DNA of 64,000 nt from Cryptomeria japonica. Lineage: Eukaryota; Streptophyta; Pinopsida; Cupressales; Cupressaceae. The notes below the pieces were generated by a model that did no database searches, had not been told where the DNA came from, and worked only from the letters and a program-made list of their open reading frames with translations. Position numbers and translations under genes: made by a program. Shown here piece by piece: positions 1 through 11,761 of the stretch (positions are counted from its first letter, which is position 1; each line of letters opens with the position of its first letter). The DNA lies in contig NC_081410.1 of NCBI RefSeq assembly GCF_030272615.1, positions 227,330,915-227,394,914 of the forward strand, given 5' to 3'.

Positions 1-1560
1 TCTTCTTCCAATGTTGCTTGTTCTCATGAACAATTCGTTGATGATTCTATTACTATGGGGGAAGCTACCATTCTGGAAGCTAAAAATATGAAGAAAGTCC
101 TGAATACTTATGAATTTGCCTCTGGTAAAAAAATTAACTCGGATAAAAGTTCTCTATTCTTCATCAATACCTCGGTCCGAAGGCAACTAAGGGTTGAAAG
201 AATTCTTGGCTGCAAAATTTCTGAGCTTCCCTCTACTTATCTGGGGCTTCCTTTGTGTTTCAAGCCCGAGGATTCCTTTTGGAATAAGCTAGTGGACAGA
301 ATTAACTCAAAACTTGCTAGTTGGAAAGGGGTTGTCCTTAGTCAAGTAGGCAAAATTACTCTGCTTAAAACCACTCTCCAAAACCTTCCTGTTTATGCTC
401 TCAGTTTGTTCAAAATCCCCACTAAGTTTGCAAAAGCCATTGAAATAATCCAAAAAAAGTTTCTTTTGTCGGGGGTGGAAGTCAAAAATAGAATTCCCCT
501 TATTGCTTGGAATAAAATATGTTCCCCTAAGGCCTCAGGTGGGTTGGGCTTAAGGAATATTGGTACTATGAATAAAGCTTTATTAGCCAAACAAATATGG
601 AGAATGAAAGGGGAGGAAAGAGAATGGAACTCAATCTGGAAAAACAAATATCTCTATATGCAACCTTCTGAGGAATAATTCCTAGATGATTCTTTTATTG
701 TTGAAGGTTCGGCTATATAGAATGCTGTTCAATCTGCTAAAAGATGGGTTGTTGCTAGTCGAACTTGGAACCTTGGGGATGGGAGGAGAATAAGATTTTG
801 GGAAGATAGATAGATTTTGGACAAACCCCTGGAGGAAGTTCCAATCCTTAAAGATTGGAAAGAATGGTTCAAAAGTAGGTTTGGTGAGCTGGTCAGAGAT
901 TACTGGAGAAATGGGAACTGGATCGATTTCAACCAGTAGTGTCCGGGGCTCAAGTTCCTTCAGATTGCTCTCTCAGCTAAAGTTCCTAGAGACAACAAAG
1001 ATGACAGATTGATATAGAGGGAAACCCCGGATGGGAAATATTCTATTTCCTCAGCTATGGCTATTCATAACAAATCTGTGGAAGAAACTCCTATCTGGGC
1101 TAAAGCCTGGAACAAGAAGTTAGTTCCTAAGGTTAATATCTTCTTTTGGATTTTCATCCAAAACTTTTGGATTTTCATCCAAAACAGGGTTTTAACCCAG
1201 GACAACCTTCAAAAGAGAGGTTTTGTTTTTCCTAACAGGTGTTCTCTTTGTTGCAGGGAAGAAGAGACGGCTTGCCATATTCTTAATCAATGCATTTTTA
1301 GTCAAGATATCTAGAAAATCATCTTAAGCAGGTGGAACTTGAGTTGGGTTTTCCCGAACTCCCTTAGGGAATCCTGGCAGCAATGGTATTGCCCTAATTC
1401 TAATCCTAAGCTTGTGGAGACTCGGAGACTTACTCTGCCGATTGTTATCTAGAATATCTGGAAAGAGCGTAACAATAGGATTTTCAGGGATAAGAGGGCT
1501 ATTCCTGAAGTGGTGGTAGATAAAACTTATAGGAGTATATTTGAATGCATCAATGACACT
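1..1560 (+). pseudogene. LINE reverse transcriptase, C-terminal half with zinc-finger tail, decayed
   Basis: Frame 1 reads from the window edge. The catalytic RT box reads QFVDDS (FVDD at 34-45), followed by the thumb-like block of plant LINE RTs (SGKKINSDKSS, LGLPL, W-K-LSQVGKITLLK, GLGLRN, NKALLAKQIWR). The first uninterrupted stretch ends with TAA at 676-678. The same frame then continues to about 1560 through seven further in-frame stops or near-stops. The zinc-finger segment around 1100-1310 has PKVNIFFW, CSLC, CHIL and C residues of the zf-RVT type. A short direct duplication (IFIQNFWIFIQN) sits at 1147-1185. Most internal stops fall where family members carry tryptophan, so TGG to TAG is the likely change. 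The element cannot make a full enzyme. Confidence 0.82.
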
Positions 1561-2686
1561 GATTATGGACCAACTGCTAGAGAAGACTTCAAAGACAAGT
1601 GGAACCTCTCTACCACTTCTACTAGCTTTTTGGGTCCCTTTCCAAGTTCCTCAATAAACATAGTAAAAATCCTTCTAGTCCGGTTCTCCATTGTGGGCTT
1701 TTGCTGCTCATTTATGAGCACTGTAAAACCCTCACCCTGTTGGAAAATAAGAGGATATCCGCCTCTCCAGGAAAGAGAAAGTTGGAGGGATGCGACTCTA
1801 GTAAGGAGAAGGCATCCTCTAGCAAAAAAAGAAAAAGTGCCCCTGGGATGGAAACAAAGGAAATTAAAAAGGAAAGTAGCAAAATGGAGATGGATGACTC
1901 CAATGGTGAAGATAGCTGGAACGATGAGGAGCTGGATAATGAGGAAGAAAGTGGTGATAATGAGTCTGGTAAAGAAAACCCTATCCATAGTGATTGCCCC
2001 AGTAAGGACAACAACCATCCAATGGAGGATGTGGATTTAAAGGATAATGAGGAAACTAAGGATGTGGATTTCAAAGAAAATGAGGAAACTGATGTGAATT
2101 TCGAGAGGGAAATAAACAAGGATTTCTTGAAGGACTTGACTAAGGACAGTGTAAGTGAGGATAAGGAAAGTTTGGGCAAAGGGTTATTTTTGGATAGCCT
2201 CAAAAAAATCACAGAGGTGAGACTGGATTATGATAGATGGACCTACGAACTCTTGAAGAACCTAGAAAAAAGGGGAAAAATGTAGATGAGAAGAGGGAGG
2301 ATGATGACAAAGATCAGATAAAATGGAAGCAGAATATGGAGGAGAAGGTTAATTTGCTGGAAGAAGGGAGAGAGGCGATGAAAAATCTATTGGGCATTAT
2401 CTCGAGTATCCTATCAGCTGTCACTAAAAACTTGGAGGATATCGCTAAGGTCTTTGATCATACCAGCTCTCCTAAACCAGTACTAGAACTTGACATGGAT
2501 GATGAGACTATCCAGATTGGTAGTGGTGAAGCTACTCCAGTTGGTGGCGCTATGAAGAGGACCAAGGCTAGTGTCAAGAAAGCTGTGGCTGCTTCTACAA
2601 AGGATCTCCCTAATCTCAGGGATAACATTAAAGAGCTGCATGGAATTAGCAACACCCTAGCAAACGCCCTAGAAAAAATCAACTAA
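1560..2686 (+). pseudogene. Charged, lysine/acidic-rich 3' ORF downstream of LINE RT
   Basis: After the RT tail, coding potential continues in two overlapping frames: 1701-2285 (frame 3) and 2237-2686 (frame 2). The predicted product has two nuclear-localisation-like basic clusters (GKRKLEG and SKKRKSAP), an acidic tract rich in D/E/N with short repeats of the DVDxKxNEET type, then a helical charged stretch (EEKVNLLEEGREAMKNLLG) that could form a coiled coil, ending at TAA 2684-2686. I do not recognise a domain. Position, strand and the LINE-like 3' UTR right after it suggest it is part of the LINE rather than a host gene. The frame change near 2240-2285 looks like a small indel. An unrelated host exon fused by chance is possible but less likely. 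Confidence 0.5.
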
Positions 2687-2880
2687 TTTCTCTTCTGGAG
2701 TCTGGCTGGCTTTGTTGGCTTTGTGGGGCTTTTGCCGGTTTTCCTTGATTTTCTGTTGGCTTTTTGATGGTCTATTCCTTTTTGTTTCTTGTCGCTTTTT
2801 CTGATTAAGTTTCCCTTGTAAAGGGTTTCAAGGCCCCTTCAAAACCTATTTTTACCTTAATAAAAAACATATTAAAAATA

Positions 2881-4968
2881 GGAACTTGCAAGTGGGACTC
2901 CACTCCATTCTTTATTTCCAAGCAAACCTGCAATAACATTTGTAGGTTGTGACCATGGAGGCTCACCTCCCAACCTAGGCCTACATGAAGCCACCCCCAA
3001 GCTAGGAGAACCAAGGCTAAGTGGGTTAAAAACAATGCTAACACAACACAAGAAAGACTCTCAACATTAGAACTCCCAACCCCAGGATGCACAAAGTCAC
3101 CAAGTGACTATTTCTTTGAGGTGTGAAGGTGGACCAAGTACCTATAGAAGAATATGAAAATAGGAGAACTCAATACCTTTGCAAGGCTGCCAAAATACAA
3201 CCACCACAAGCCACATACTTGTCCCAAAATACGCTTATGTCCCCCATGGCATACAAGCCTAAAATCTCCCCTTATGACCCCCATTGCATAAACATAAAAA
3301 CAACAATGCAACAAGGGTCCCATAACCCTTGTGTATCACTCTCTTCCAAGAAGAGGGTCTCTACACTCTTAGGCTGTCAAACAACCCTTCACCCCCAAGG
3401 CTACTCTACCCTCCCAAGGGTGAGTATGGCCTTGAAACACCCAAAAACATATATCATGCAACATGCAAGAAAATACACAAGGAAGGACTCAAAACAATCT
3501 TCCCAAGCCTACAAAGAAAACAACCATAGAAAACCACAAACAATCTTTTCACATTAACAATACAAGCATATGTAAGGAAGTATTTCAACCAACCTTAGAA
3601 CTTGCAAATGGAAATGAGGAGAAGTTGTAGGAGAGCTACCCAGTCCACTACTCTTTTTCCTTCTCAAGACTTAGCAAAATCCAACTCCCAAAAACTAAAA
3701 AAAACTTGAACAAAAATTCTATTTCCCCCAAAATGGAGAGTGGATGATCAAAATTCTCCCGCTCAAAACATTCCCTAAGAAGACTCTCCTCACTCTTTCC
3801 AATCCTCTTGGAAAGCGTGAGAGATTTTCAAGGTTGATCTTCCCAACATCTTACAAGCTCTCTAAACAAGGCAACCTAAAAAGGTAAAAGAAAATGGGGA
3901 AGAGAAAATATCACTCATTTGGAAGGTTGTCTAACCTAGGAGAGATCCTCAAAAGTTAAAATTCGGCCATCTTAAAAAACTCAACTTTTGAGGTGACTAG
4001 ACAATCACCAGGGAGTGGACACATGGTTAAAATTGGCATTTACCCATAGGTATAACATATGGACCTTTAAAAATGCCCCTAACCTAACCTTAGGAGTTAG
4101 TTTAACTCTCTAGAAACTCGCCCAAAGTTTACCTACGGGTCAACCTTGAGTTGACCTTTCTAATGGCTCCCTATCCAAGGCTTTCTTGGGACCATACTAG
4201 GATATTTTGAAAAATACATTGGTAAAACAAATTCCCTCCAAGGGACATGTCACTGCCAACTCACTTCACAACACATGTGTCAAGTGACACCACACAACTA
4301 CACAATACTTAACTACACATGACAATGTCCCTTTTTGGAATTAATAAATTTAACAAATTCAATTTAAACACACATTCAAGCATAAACATTTACAAATAAA
4401 ACACATTACACATGAGTTGTTGTCTCTCCAAATAGATAACCCTTGGCTTCACAAACGTACATAGGTTTAGCTTGATTCTCCGAATAGTTTCCATGGTCAC
4501 ATGGATTAGTTTTCCTACACATCTCACTTTGCACATTAGTAATCCCAATAATCACATATAATATTATCATATGAAAAGAATACAATTCAAGCATTTACAC
4601 ACAATTTCATTTATAAAAATCAAGTTTCCAATTATCCAATAAAATCCACATAAAATAATCTACTCATTGACATCATTATAATCATCATGAAATTTAATCA
4701 TTTATAAAGCATGCATCCATAATTTCTAGCATCAAAATAAAGTACTGCAAATCAGAGATAAATGACATACACCATATCAATGTTATCCAATCACTGGATC
4801 ATATAGAATCTATGTCCATAATGCATCAAAATAAAGTATCAATAATAAGTACAAAACATGGGAAATAATTGTAATGCTATGACGGCTCAGGTTAGGGCCT
4901 CACACTTCACATCTCTTCCTCAATCTCTTGGCCTTTAGTTACACTTGGATTATAAAATAGGTGAAATA
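2881..4968. other. About 2.1 kb with no recognised gene; possible decayed LTR
   Basis: Only short ORFs without recognisable domains occur here. The minus strand shows a start resembling many Gypsy LTRs (TGTGAGGCCCTAACC, beginning near 4905) preceded by a purine-rich run, and a candidate end near 2886. The region could therefore be a single, old, minus-strand LTR of about 2 kb. No partner LTR and no target-site duplication were found, so this stays a suggestion. Confidence 0.3.
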
Positions 4969-4973
4969 GTTAC
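4969..4973. repeat. Target-site duplication gttac, left copy (element A)
   Basis: The 5 bp gttac directly before the 5' LTR is repeated directly after the 3' LTR at 18128-18132. This fixes both outer boundaries of element A and shows that it inserted as one unit. Confidence 0.9.
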
Positions 4974-5972
4974 TATATACACCTAAAAATGGTCTGAAGA
5001 TAATTAATTAAATAAGCAATTATTTAATTAATCCTTCTCTCTAATTTAATTGAATTCATCAACAATTTGATTAAATTTCCCCTTTCATCTACTTATTAAT
5101 AAATCTAAGGATTTATTTAATAGGTTCATTCCAATAATCCTCTTTAATTAATTAATTCTTCTCCATCAAAATCATTTCTTCTAAATCCCTTAATTAATTA
5201 AAACAAATCAAATTCATGAGTTGTTGAGATTAATTAGCCTTTTCCTATTATTTGAATTGTTAAATTCAAACTCTCCTAACTTCTACCACTCCTAAACCTA
5301 ACCCATTCTACCTACAACCATGTTCCCTCTCATTCAACCTCTTCTAGAAGCTTTATGACACTTGTCACTAAGTGTTCCCTTTCATTCAACCTCTTCTAGA
5401 AGCTTCTTGACATTTGTCACCATAGAGATGACAAATGTTCCCTTTAGTCCAACCCCTTTACCAACCTCCTCCAATTTAACCATTGATATCTTCAAATCAA
5501 TCTTGACCGTTGATTCCTACCACATCACCCCTAGCCTTGGGAAATCCTATAAATAGACCTCATTTTGGAGCACAAAGGGTCCCAATTTCATCTCATCTTA
5601 TGCATTGTTACTATAGGCATCTAGCTTCTAGTTTTTCATTTCAAGCATTGTTATCATGTTCAAATCTTAGCTTAATTACATCTTCATTCTAGCCTATTTT
5701 CTAGAATAATCATGAAATCATGTAGCTTAATCATGCTATCATTGCTAGATCATGCACCATGATCATTTAAATCCTCCATCTAAGTGTAGTCAAGTCACTG
5801 TAATTTGCATACCAAGATCTCAGAGAAAAATTCATACTCGCATTTACTAGGAGGCGATAGATCGCTTAGCTATGGTTTTACATTTCCTTGATTAAATCTT
5901 CTAACCATGCTTGTAATGATTTATTGAGTGCATTGTGGTTGCAAGTACATGTACACTTCACAGAGCATGATA
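4974..5972 (+). repeat. 5' LTR of element A
   Basis: Closely matches 17114-18127 end to end. The start reads tatatacacc where the partner reads tgtatacacc, and the end reads ata where the partner has aca, so both terminal dinucleotides here are mutated (TG to TA, CA to TA). A TATA-like box lies at 5548-5555. The downstream portion contains an R-U5-like block (about 5775-5955) that is also recognisable in the LTRs of element D. Confidence 0.93.
5548..5555 (+). promoter_or_regulatory. TATA box of element A 5' LTR
   Basis: TATAAATA lies about 575 bp into the LTR and is repeated at the equivalent place (17704-17711) in the 3' LTR. Position and sequence fit the RNA polymerase II core promoter of an LTR retrotransposon. 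The transcription start would lie some 25-35 bp downstream; this is inferred from spacing only. Confidence 0.6.
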
Positions 5973-5974
5973 TT

Positions 5975-5994
5975 TTGGTGCCCACCATGGGGCC
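5975..5994 (+). other. Primer-binding site of element A
   Basis: Immediately after the LTR the sequence reads ttggtgcccaccatgggg, resembling the tggcgcccac-type primer sites of plant Tat/Ogre-group Gypsy elements. The exact tRNA cannot be assigned by eye. The corresponding site in element D reads tagcacccattgtgggg. Confidence 0.6.
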
Positions 5995-6528
5995 GAAATC
6001 ATCACTTTTGGCCTCTTAATCTTCAGCAAACTTCATCTCTGTCTGGCTCTAGTTCAGAAATTAGTACGAGTTGCCTTTTAAACTCGTACAAACTTCCTTT
6101 CAGCCTAGGACAACACCTCATCCTAACTCGTACTAGGTATAAATCTGTGTCATACGAGGTTCTATGTTACAAATTTTGTATTCGTACTAGGTCTAAATCT
6201 CTGTCGTACGAGTCTATTTCTTGCAAATTCTTTACTCATACTAACATAATCCTGTGTCGTATGAGCTGGTTTGGCTTGTGTTAGAGATCTAAATATTTGT
6301 CGTTTCATATGATAAATCATGTCGTACAAGTTTTTGCATCTATGATTTTTGATAAACTGCATGTTAGGGTTTTCTGATTTTAATCTGAGATTTTCTAATG
6401 CTAACCTTGATTGATTTGTGAGATTTTTGGCAGCCTAACTCTTTTCTGCAGGAAAAATTAAGAAGATACGCTTGTCAAAGACATAATTCAAAACACAAAT
6501 CATGACTACTAATGGATCTATTTTGCAG

Positions 6529-7265
6529 GTTGCCTATGAATCCGACTAAACTTTGTGTATTCATTAAAGTTTTCTAGGCACACTTCAATTTTGCTAAAGG
6601 AAATGAACAATCATGTATTTCATGTCTTTGATGATAGGCGAGTATGCTCTCACTTTTCTTAGTTGATCAAAAAGCTAGACTCATCTTTTGCTTTCATTAG
6701 TGCATTTCTTTAGTAGGCCTGCCCTCTCGAGGACCTTAAAAAATCTTAAAGCCTTTACGACCGGTGTGAGGGGAAAAACCTAAGTGGGAATGGCTAATGC
6801 CAAGTAATCCAACCCACTATAAAATAAATGTGTTTTTGATGAAAATCAAAGCAACGACAGTGCTTGGGAATAGCTCTCCTCCGTACCTTTGGGTATATCA
6901 AACCTTGGTTTTCAAGGCTGGGAGACCTCTTAATTGAGTTTATACCCCGACACACCAAACAGATCCCTTACTAGTGCCGGTTAAAATAGAAGCTACCCGA
7001 TTCACCTCCGAAAGGGTGATAATCTTCGTGCAAGAGAGATAGTAACTCTCCCAAGACACTTGCCATATCGTACCCTCATCAGCATTTGGAGTCGGATAAT
7101 ACGGCATTGAAAACCCATTGCGTGAGACTCAGCGGCCATATTTTGATTAGCTATTGGGTGTGTACCTAAGTCAACAAGCAAATGTTTTCATTCTCAACCA
7201 ACTTCCTTAGGGTTTAGCATGCTTGAAGTCACTTATCATATCATGTATTTTCTGTGTATTCATCC
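6529..7265 (+). repeat. Conserved non-coding leader block, copy 1
   Basis: Aligns along its length with 38263-39030 of element D, including acgaccggtgtgagggga, cgacagtgcttgggaatagc, ggttttcaaggctgggagac and gagatagtaactctccc, while the surrounding leader is much less similar. No shared reading frame explains the conservation. Confidence 0.75.
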
Positions 7266-8139
7266 CTAAATCGACAAATCAGACATCCAAAAACTAGAAG
7301 ACATAAGCAAAATATTAAACTTCAGTTATCAAAATTCAACCAAACAAACATTTTTATCTCTGCTCTGTTATCTGTCGTACGAGTTAGGATCTCTGTCGTA
7401 TGAACCTGTTTGAATAAAATCTTGTGTCGTACTACACAACATTCTGTGTCGTACGAGTCAGCTATTTTGTCGTATGGTTCAGAAAAGTGTGTTGTACGAG
7501 CCTCTGCTTTTCACATGAAAACTTCTGCTTTGTCATATAGAATCATATCTTGTGTCATTCTAAATTGCATATCCTATCGTACGAAGCTTTGCATTTGTCA
7601 GTCCAAAGCTATGTCTTACATGCCTATTTCAGATTTGTCATTTCTGCTTGAGCAATTTGCAGTAAACATAAACACCTATTATCTATCAATTTGTGATTAG
7701 ATTGTCATCTTCATTCACTTGGTCAAGTTGTCATTCGTCAAAATCAAACTTTATAAAATATACACCTTAAGATTTTCAAAGTGCTCACCCTTAACAAGTT
7801 CAAGATCTAAACATCTCAAAGTGCATTATCACCCTCTTTGATAAACTGATCACTCAAACATAGTTTCTCATCAGGATAAATCATCCTTTATCACGAAACT
7901 GAAACGTTTGGTCAGGATAACCTTTTCCCACGTCGTAGGATATATCGTTCCTACTGGACTTGGTTCTTATCAAATCATCACCATTGCACTCCTAACCCAA
8001 AGATTAGAAAACTTGCAAACTTTTAAACACTTGAATTCTCTTTTAGTGTTATATCACTCTATTGCTTTGAAATTGACCGTTGATCACTTATCAAAACAAC
8101 CTTTTGGACAATTGAATACTAGCAAAATAACACACGTGT

Positions 8140-10012
8140 ATGCTCGTTCTAACTAGAGCTCAGAGACGAAGGATCGCAAAGACTAAAATTGAAACATTGA
8201 AAACATTCAAAGAGCATATAACCATGGAACATGAAGATGAAATACAAGTTGAAGAAGAAATAACATAACAAAACATCAGAGACATCAAGAAAGATCGTCA
8301 ATTTGACAAATTTATGCAGAAATTATTGGAGGGAGAAAAAGAAAAATACTTCCTTATGTTAGCCAAATCTGGTGCTACACTCCCCCAAGATTTTGATGTA
8401 AACAAATTGACACAAATGAAAAGTGATCCTCCCCCTAATAATGAACAATATGAGGACATCTTTGGTCTCCGCATGAATGACATGTCAATCCCTAATAACA
8501 CCAGCTTACATACCCAAAAGAGATGAAGTAGAAATTCTAAATAACATTCAATCCAATGAGGATACAAGAAGGGGTAGAGATGAAACAAGAAGAGATCTAG
8601 ATCCTCCTAGAATACAAAATCATGGTCATACAAGAACAAATCATGTTGATAATCCTATCATGATTCTCACACAACAACTACAAGCAATGCAAACACAAAT
8701 TCAAGATATGCAAAGAGGACATGTTAGAAGATACTCACTTCAAGAAATCTATCCTTATCCATTTGACATAATTCTAAACATGATACCATTTCCTATAGGT
8801 TTTGAAACTATGAGATATAAAAAATATGATGGAAGCACTGACCCTCAAGATCATATACGAGAATTTTGCACAATGAGTATGGAGTTTCAACATGAGGATA
8901 CCTACTTAAAGAGACTATTTCTGAAAAGCTTAATTGGACTAGCTATGGAATGGTTCTCCAAACTTACACCTAGAATCAGATCATTTTCAGAGTTGGTGGA
9001 TAAGTTTGTTTTACAATACTCTTAAAACATACAACATTAAATAACAATGCTAGACCTATGTAACACTAAACAAAAGATTGGAGAACCCTTCATGACATTC
9101 TTACAACGATGGAGATGCCTAGCATCGCGCTATCCTCATACATTGCCAAAGTACAAAAAAATGGACATATTCATTGACAACTTAAATGATCAAATGAGTT
9201 ATTACTTAAAAATGCAAGGAAATCAAAGCTTTGGAAAAATGGTTGATAATGGAATAAGAATGGAAGAAGCCATGGTAAAGAAGGGTGAGTTGAAAATATA
9301 CAAAGAAGGAGTCCATCCTCCTAACAACAACAATAACAACAATCACAATGATAAGCCAAAGTTTTGGAATAGAAATCAAAATGTCGTCAATGATGGAATA
9401 GTAGATAACAACAATGTGAAACCAAAGCAACTGGTTTTCAATTTATCTACTCACTCAGCAGTGACACAACAAAACAATAATCACCAAAGAGCAACTATCA
9501 AAAATTTCTTTCGAAGATAATTCACAAACATTGGTGAACCCTTGGGATCAACACTAAAGACACTTCTTGCAAACAAATTGATCACTTTACCAGAAGAAAG
9601 GAACTACGAACCTCAAATGAAACCACCTTGGTGGAATGATAGTCAGTATTGTGATTTCCATCGAAACAAGAGACATCTCACATATAATTGTCAAAAGTTG
9701 AAACATGTCATACACGATATGATTGATAATGGAGTAATAACTATGGATGGACATACAACAAACAAATCTCATACAACTTTTAAAACTCCACTTCCAAACT
9801 ATGAGAAAGGTGAATCATCAACAACAAACGATGGCAAGGATAAAGCAAAGGTAAACTACGCTCATACATATGACAATGTGGTGAATGTGATTGTAGTTAA
9901 AGAAAAAAAAATCAAGAACATGCTTAGGCTATCACAAGAGGCAAAGCCAAATTTGTTTTACCGGGTCCTACAAAAAACACATCATCCACTACAACAAAAC
10001 AATACAATCTAG
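8140..10012 (+). pseudogene. gag: gag polyprotein region of element A
   Basis: A start at 8140 is chosen because the N-terminus (MLVLTRAQRRR) resembles that of element D (MPTQTRSS). Frame 1 runs to 8526 with one stop at 8266-8268; the reading then moves to frame 2 near 8510. Frame 2 holds the capsid-like retrotransposon gag block (YPYPFD, KKYDGSTDPQDHIREF, AMEWFSKL, LCNTKQKIGEPFMTFLQRWR) with two stops around 9024-9038, an asparagine-rich stretch near 9325-9350, and a zinc-binding motif C-x2-H-x4-H-x4-C (CDFHRNKRHLTYNC, about 9651-9692). Gag packages element RNA into cytoplasmic particles. Broken by a frame change and several stops. Confidence 0.85.
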
Positions 10013-10026
10013 TGGAACAATTATAG

Positions 10027-10746
10027 AAAACACCCGCACAAATATCCATCTTGGAGCTTTTAAAATTTTCACCTGCACATAAGGAAATTCTTGAACGAGC
10101 ATTAGTAGATACCATTGTATCCAAAGATCTTGATATTGACCAATTCCAGACCATGGTGGGACACCTCAGAACCCCTCATTGCTTATCATTCACTGAAGAA
10201 GACAACATATCCTTGCAACACCCTCACAACGCTCTTTTGCATATTGACGTCCTCATTCACAAAATGCGAGTTAAGCATGTTCTAATAGATGGCGGAGCTG
10301 GTCTAAATATTTTCTCATTGAGTCTTGTTCGTGTCTTAGGATATTCATAAGATGCAGTTGATGCCTGAAAAAGGATCACTATAAAAGCCTATGATGAAGA
10401 AGAATGTTCCTCCAAGGGAATTGTGATACTACCTGTCAGAGTGGGACCTCTACAAAAAGACACAACATTCCAAGTTCTAGACTTGGACTTATCATATAAT
10501 GTACTCTTGGGAAGACCATGGATACATGACTTACAAGCTGTACCATCAACATATCATCAATGTGTCAAATTTCCCTATGAGGGACAAGAAATCACAATCT
10601 CTATAGATGCAAAACCATTCCAATATTGCAGCAATGAAAAAATGGCTCAGGAAGTAATTGTTCCTTATAATAGGGAAGAAACATCTTCGAACACACAATC
10701 CAAGGAAAAATCATTTGCCTCTATTCTATCAAGTATGGAAAAATAA
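10027..10746 (+). pseudogene. Retropepsin-like protease region of element A
   Basis: Frame 1. The active-site block reads HVLIDGGAGLNI (about 10279-10314), with Asp-Gly-Gly in place of the common Asp-Ser/Thr-Gly, as is usual for this branch. Downstream markers LPVRVGPLQKD, LSYNVLLGRPWIHDLQAVPSTYHQCVKFPY are typical of the protease C-terminal part in Tat-type elements. Stops at 10348-10350 and near 10366 break the frame. It would process the Gag-Pol polyprotein. Confidence 0.82.
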
Positions 10747-10867
10747 GTGCAGTTAAGAGATCAAGGGAATGAAGAATACTCAATATCACAATTACCACTT
10801 TCTCCTAAATCCTTGGGAAAACCATCAAGCTCTAAACAATAATCAATAGTGATACATCTTCTAATAT

Positions 10868-11692
10868 TTGATGGCAACATTTATTAGTGTTGGAACCTTA
10901 TCAGAGGAGACAAAAGACAAAGATGAGCTACAGTGGCTATACAAAGATGAAGAAGTTCAACAAAAGTTCAACAATGTCAGAATACCTACAGAAAAATATG
11001 GAAAAGGATTCAACATTCTTCGAAGGATGAGATACACCGTAACAGGACCTATAGGAAAAATAAAAGAAGGTATCTCAGAACCTATTCAGCCTCATACTCA
11101 ACATACTATAGACAAAAGAGGCTTAGGGTATGGACAAGTCAATCTACCAGAAAACACATCTTTTAGTCAACAACAAGAGGAATATGAAAATAGAAAAGAA
11201 CAATTGGCAATTGAAAAGGAAGAAAAATTAGTTAAGCAACGAACACAAGCAAACACAAAATGGCAAAAGAAGCAAGCTTCAAATCAATAAGAGAAACAAA
11301 CTAAAAACATCTCTCAAGGAGCATTAAATCTCAACAAAAATAAGAAAGAAGCTAATATAAGTCCAGGAGAACTCATAGAAAAGTTGACAACACTCAATCT
11401 CAGTCCTGAAGAGGTTGAATATGAAAGAAGAAAAAGTATAGCCAGAAAAGCAGATGAAATGCTATATGACCAAATCTGTAGACTGTAGGCTGCAAGTGAT
11501 ACAGATTCTAATGAATGGGAATGGGATTCCTATCACTCTGAAGAATCAGCTGAAGAAAAATGCTTTGAAGGAGATATAGAAGTCGATATAGTTCACACGT
11601 ATGCAGGACAAACGTCAGGAACTAGTTCACTTGAATTAGAATCACATTCAGCTAACTTGGACTTAACCGAGGATGATCAAGAATTTATTACA
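10868..11692 (+). pseudogene. G-patch-containing linker of the Tat polyprotein (element A)
   Basis: Frame 2. Residues near 11000-11140 read YGKGFNILRRM then GPIGKIKEGISEPIQP and RGLGYG, a glycine-spaced G-patch-like module found between protease and RT in plant Tat-type elements and otherwise known as an RNA-binding/helicase-partner motif. Two stops (near 11288 and 11486) interrupt it. The rest is a charged, low-complexity linker with several acidic clusters. Its role in the element life cycle is not established. The equivalent module in element D lies around 42930-43080. Confidence 0.7.
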
Positions 11693-11761
11693 TGAGGTCA
11701 TTCTAATGAGAGTACCATTCTAGACATTGACATACATATTGAAAACTTTGATACCTCCATC

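Larger units (their letters stand above)
1..2880 (+). mobile_element. LINE (plant L1-type) non-LTR retrotransposon, 5'-truncated by window edge
   Basis: The segment begins inside a reverse transcriptase and reads in one direction through the RT catalytic motif, the RT C-terminal region, a cysteine/histidine zinc-finger tail, a charged ORF, a T/G-rich 3' UTR (about 2690-2820) and an A/T-rich 3' end near 2860-2880 containing aataaaaaacatatt. This order and 3' end are typical of plant L1-like LINEs. No LTR is visible. The 5' part (ORF1, endonuclease, most of RT) lies outside the window. Target-site duplications cannot be checked because only one end is present. Confidence 0.85.
5973..8139 (+). 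other. Long untranslated leader of element A
   Basis: No convincing ORF. It holds two clusters (about 6060-6340 and 7370-7600) of a recurring short motif related to tgtcgtacgag, and between them a block (about 6529-7265) that aligns closely with 38263-39030 in element D. The start of this block, right after ttttgcag and a nearby ctaat, looks like a 3' splice site. The region probably carries RNA-level functions (packaging, dimerisation, translation or splicing), which is inference. Confidence 0.7.

Noticed and set aside
1563-2212. Minus-strand ORFs opposite the LINE charged ORF (serine/leucine-rich)
   Set aside because: They are mirror readings of the charged plus-strand sequence, with low complexity and no motif.
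3123-3557. 144-codon ORF as a host gene
   Set aside because: Low-complexity composition, no domain words, no neighbouring exons; it lies in a likely decayed repeat.
7410-7700. 96-codon ORF in the leader of element A as a small protein
   Set aside because: Its apparent repeats come from the recurring cgtacgag-type nucleotide motif; the frame is not kept in element D.
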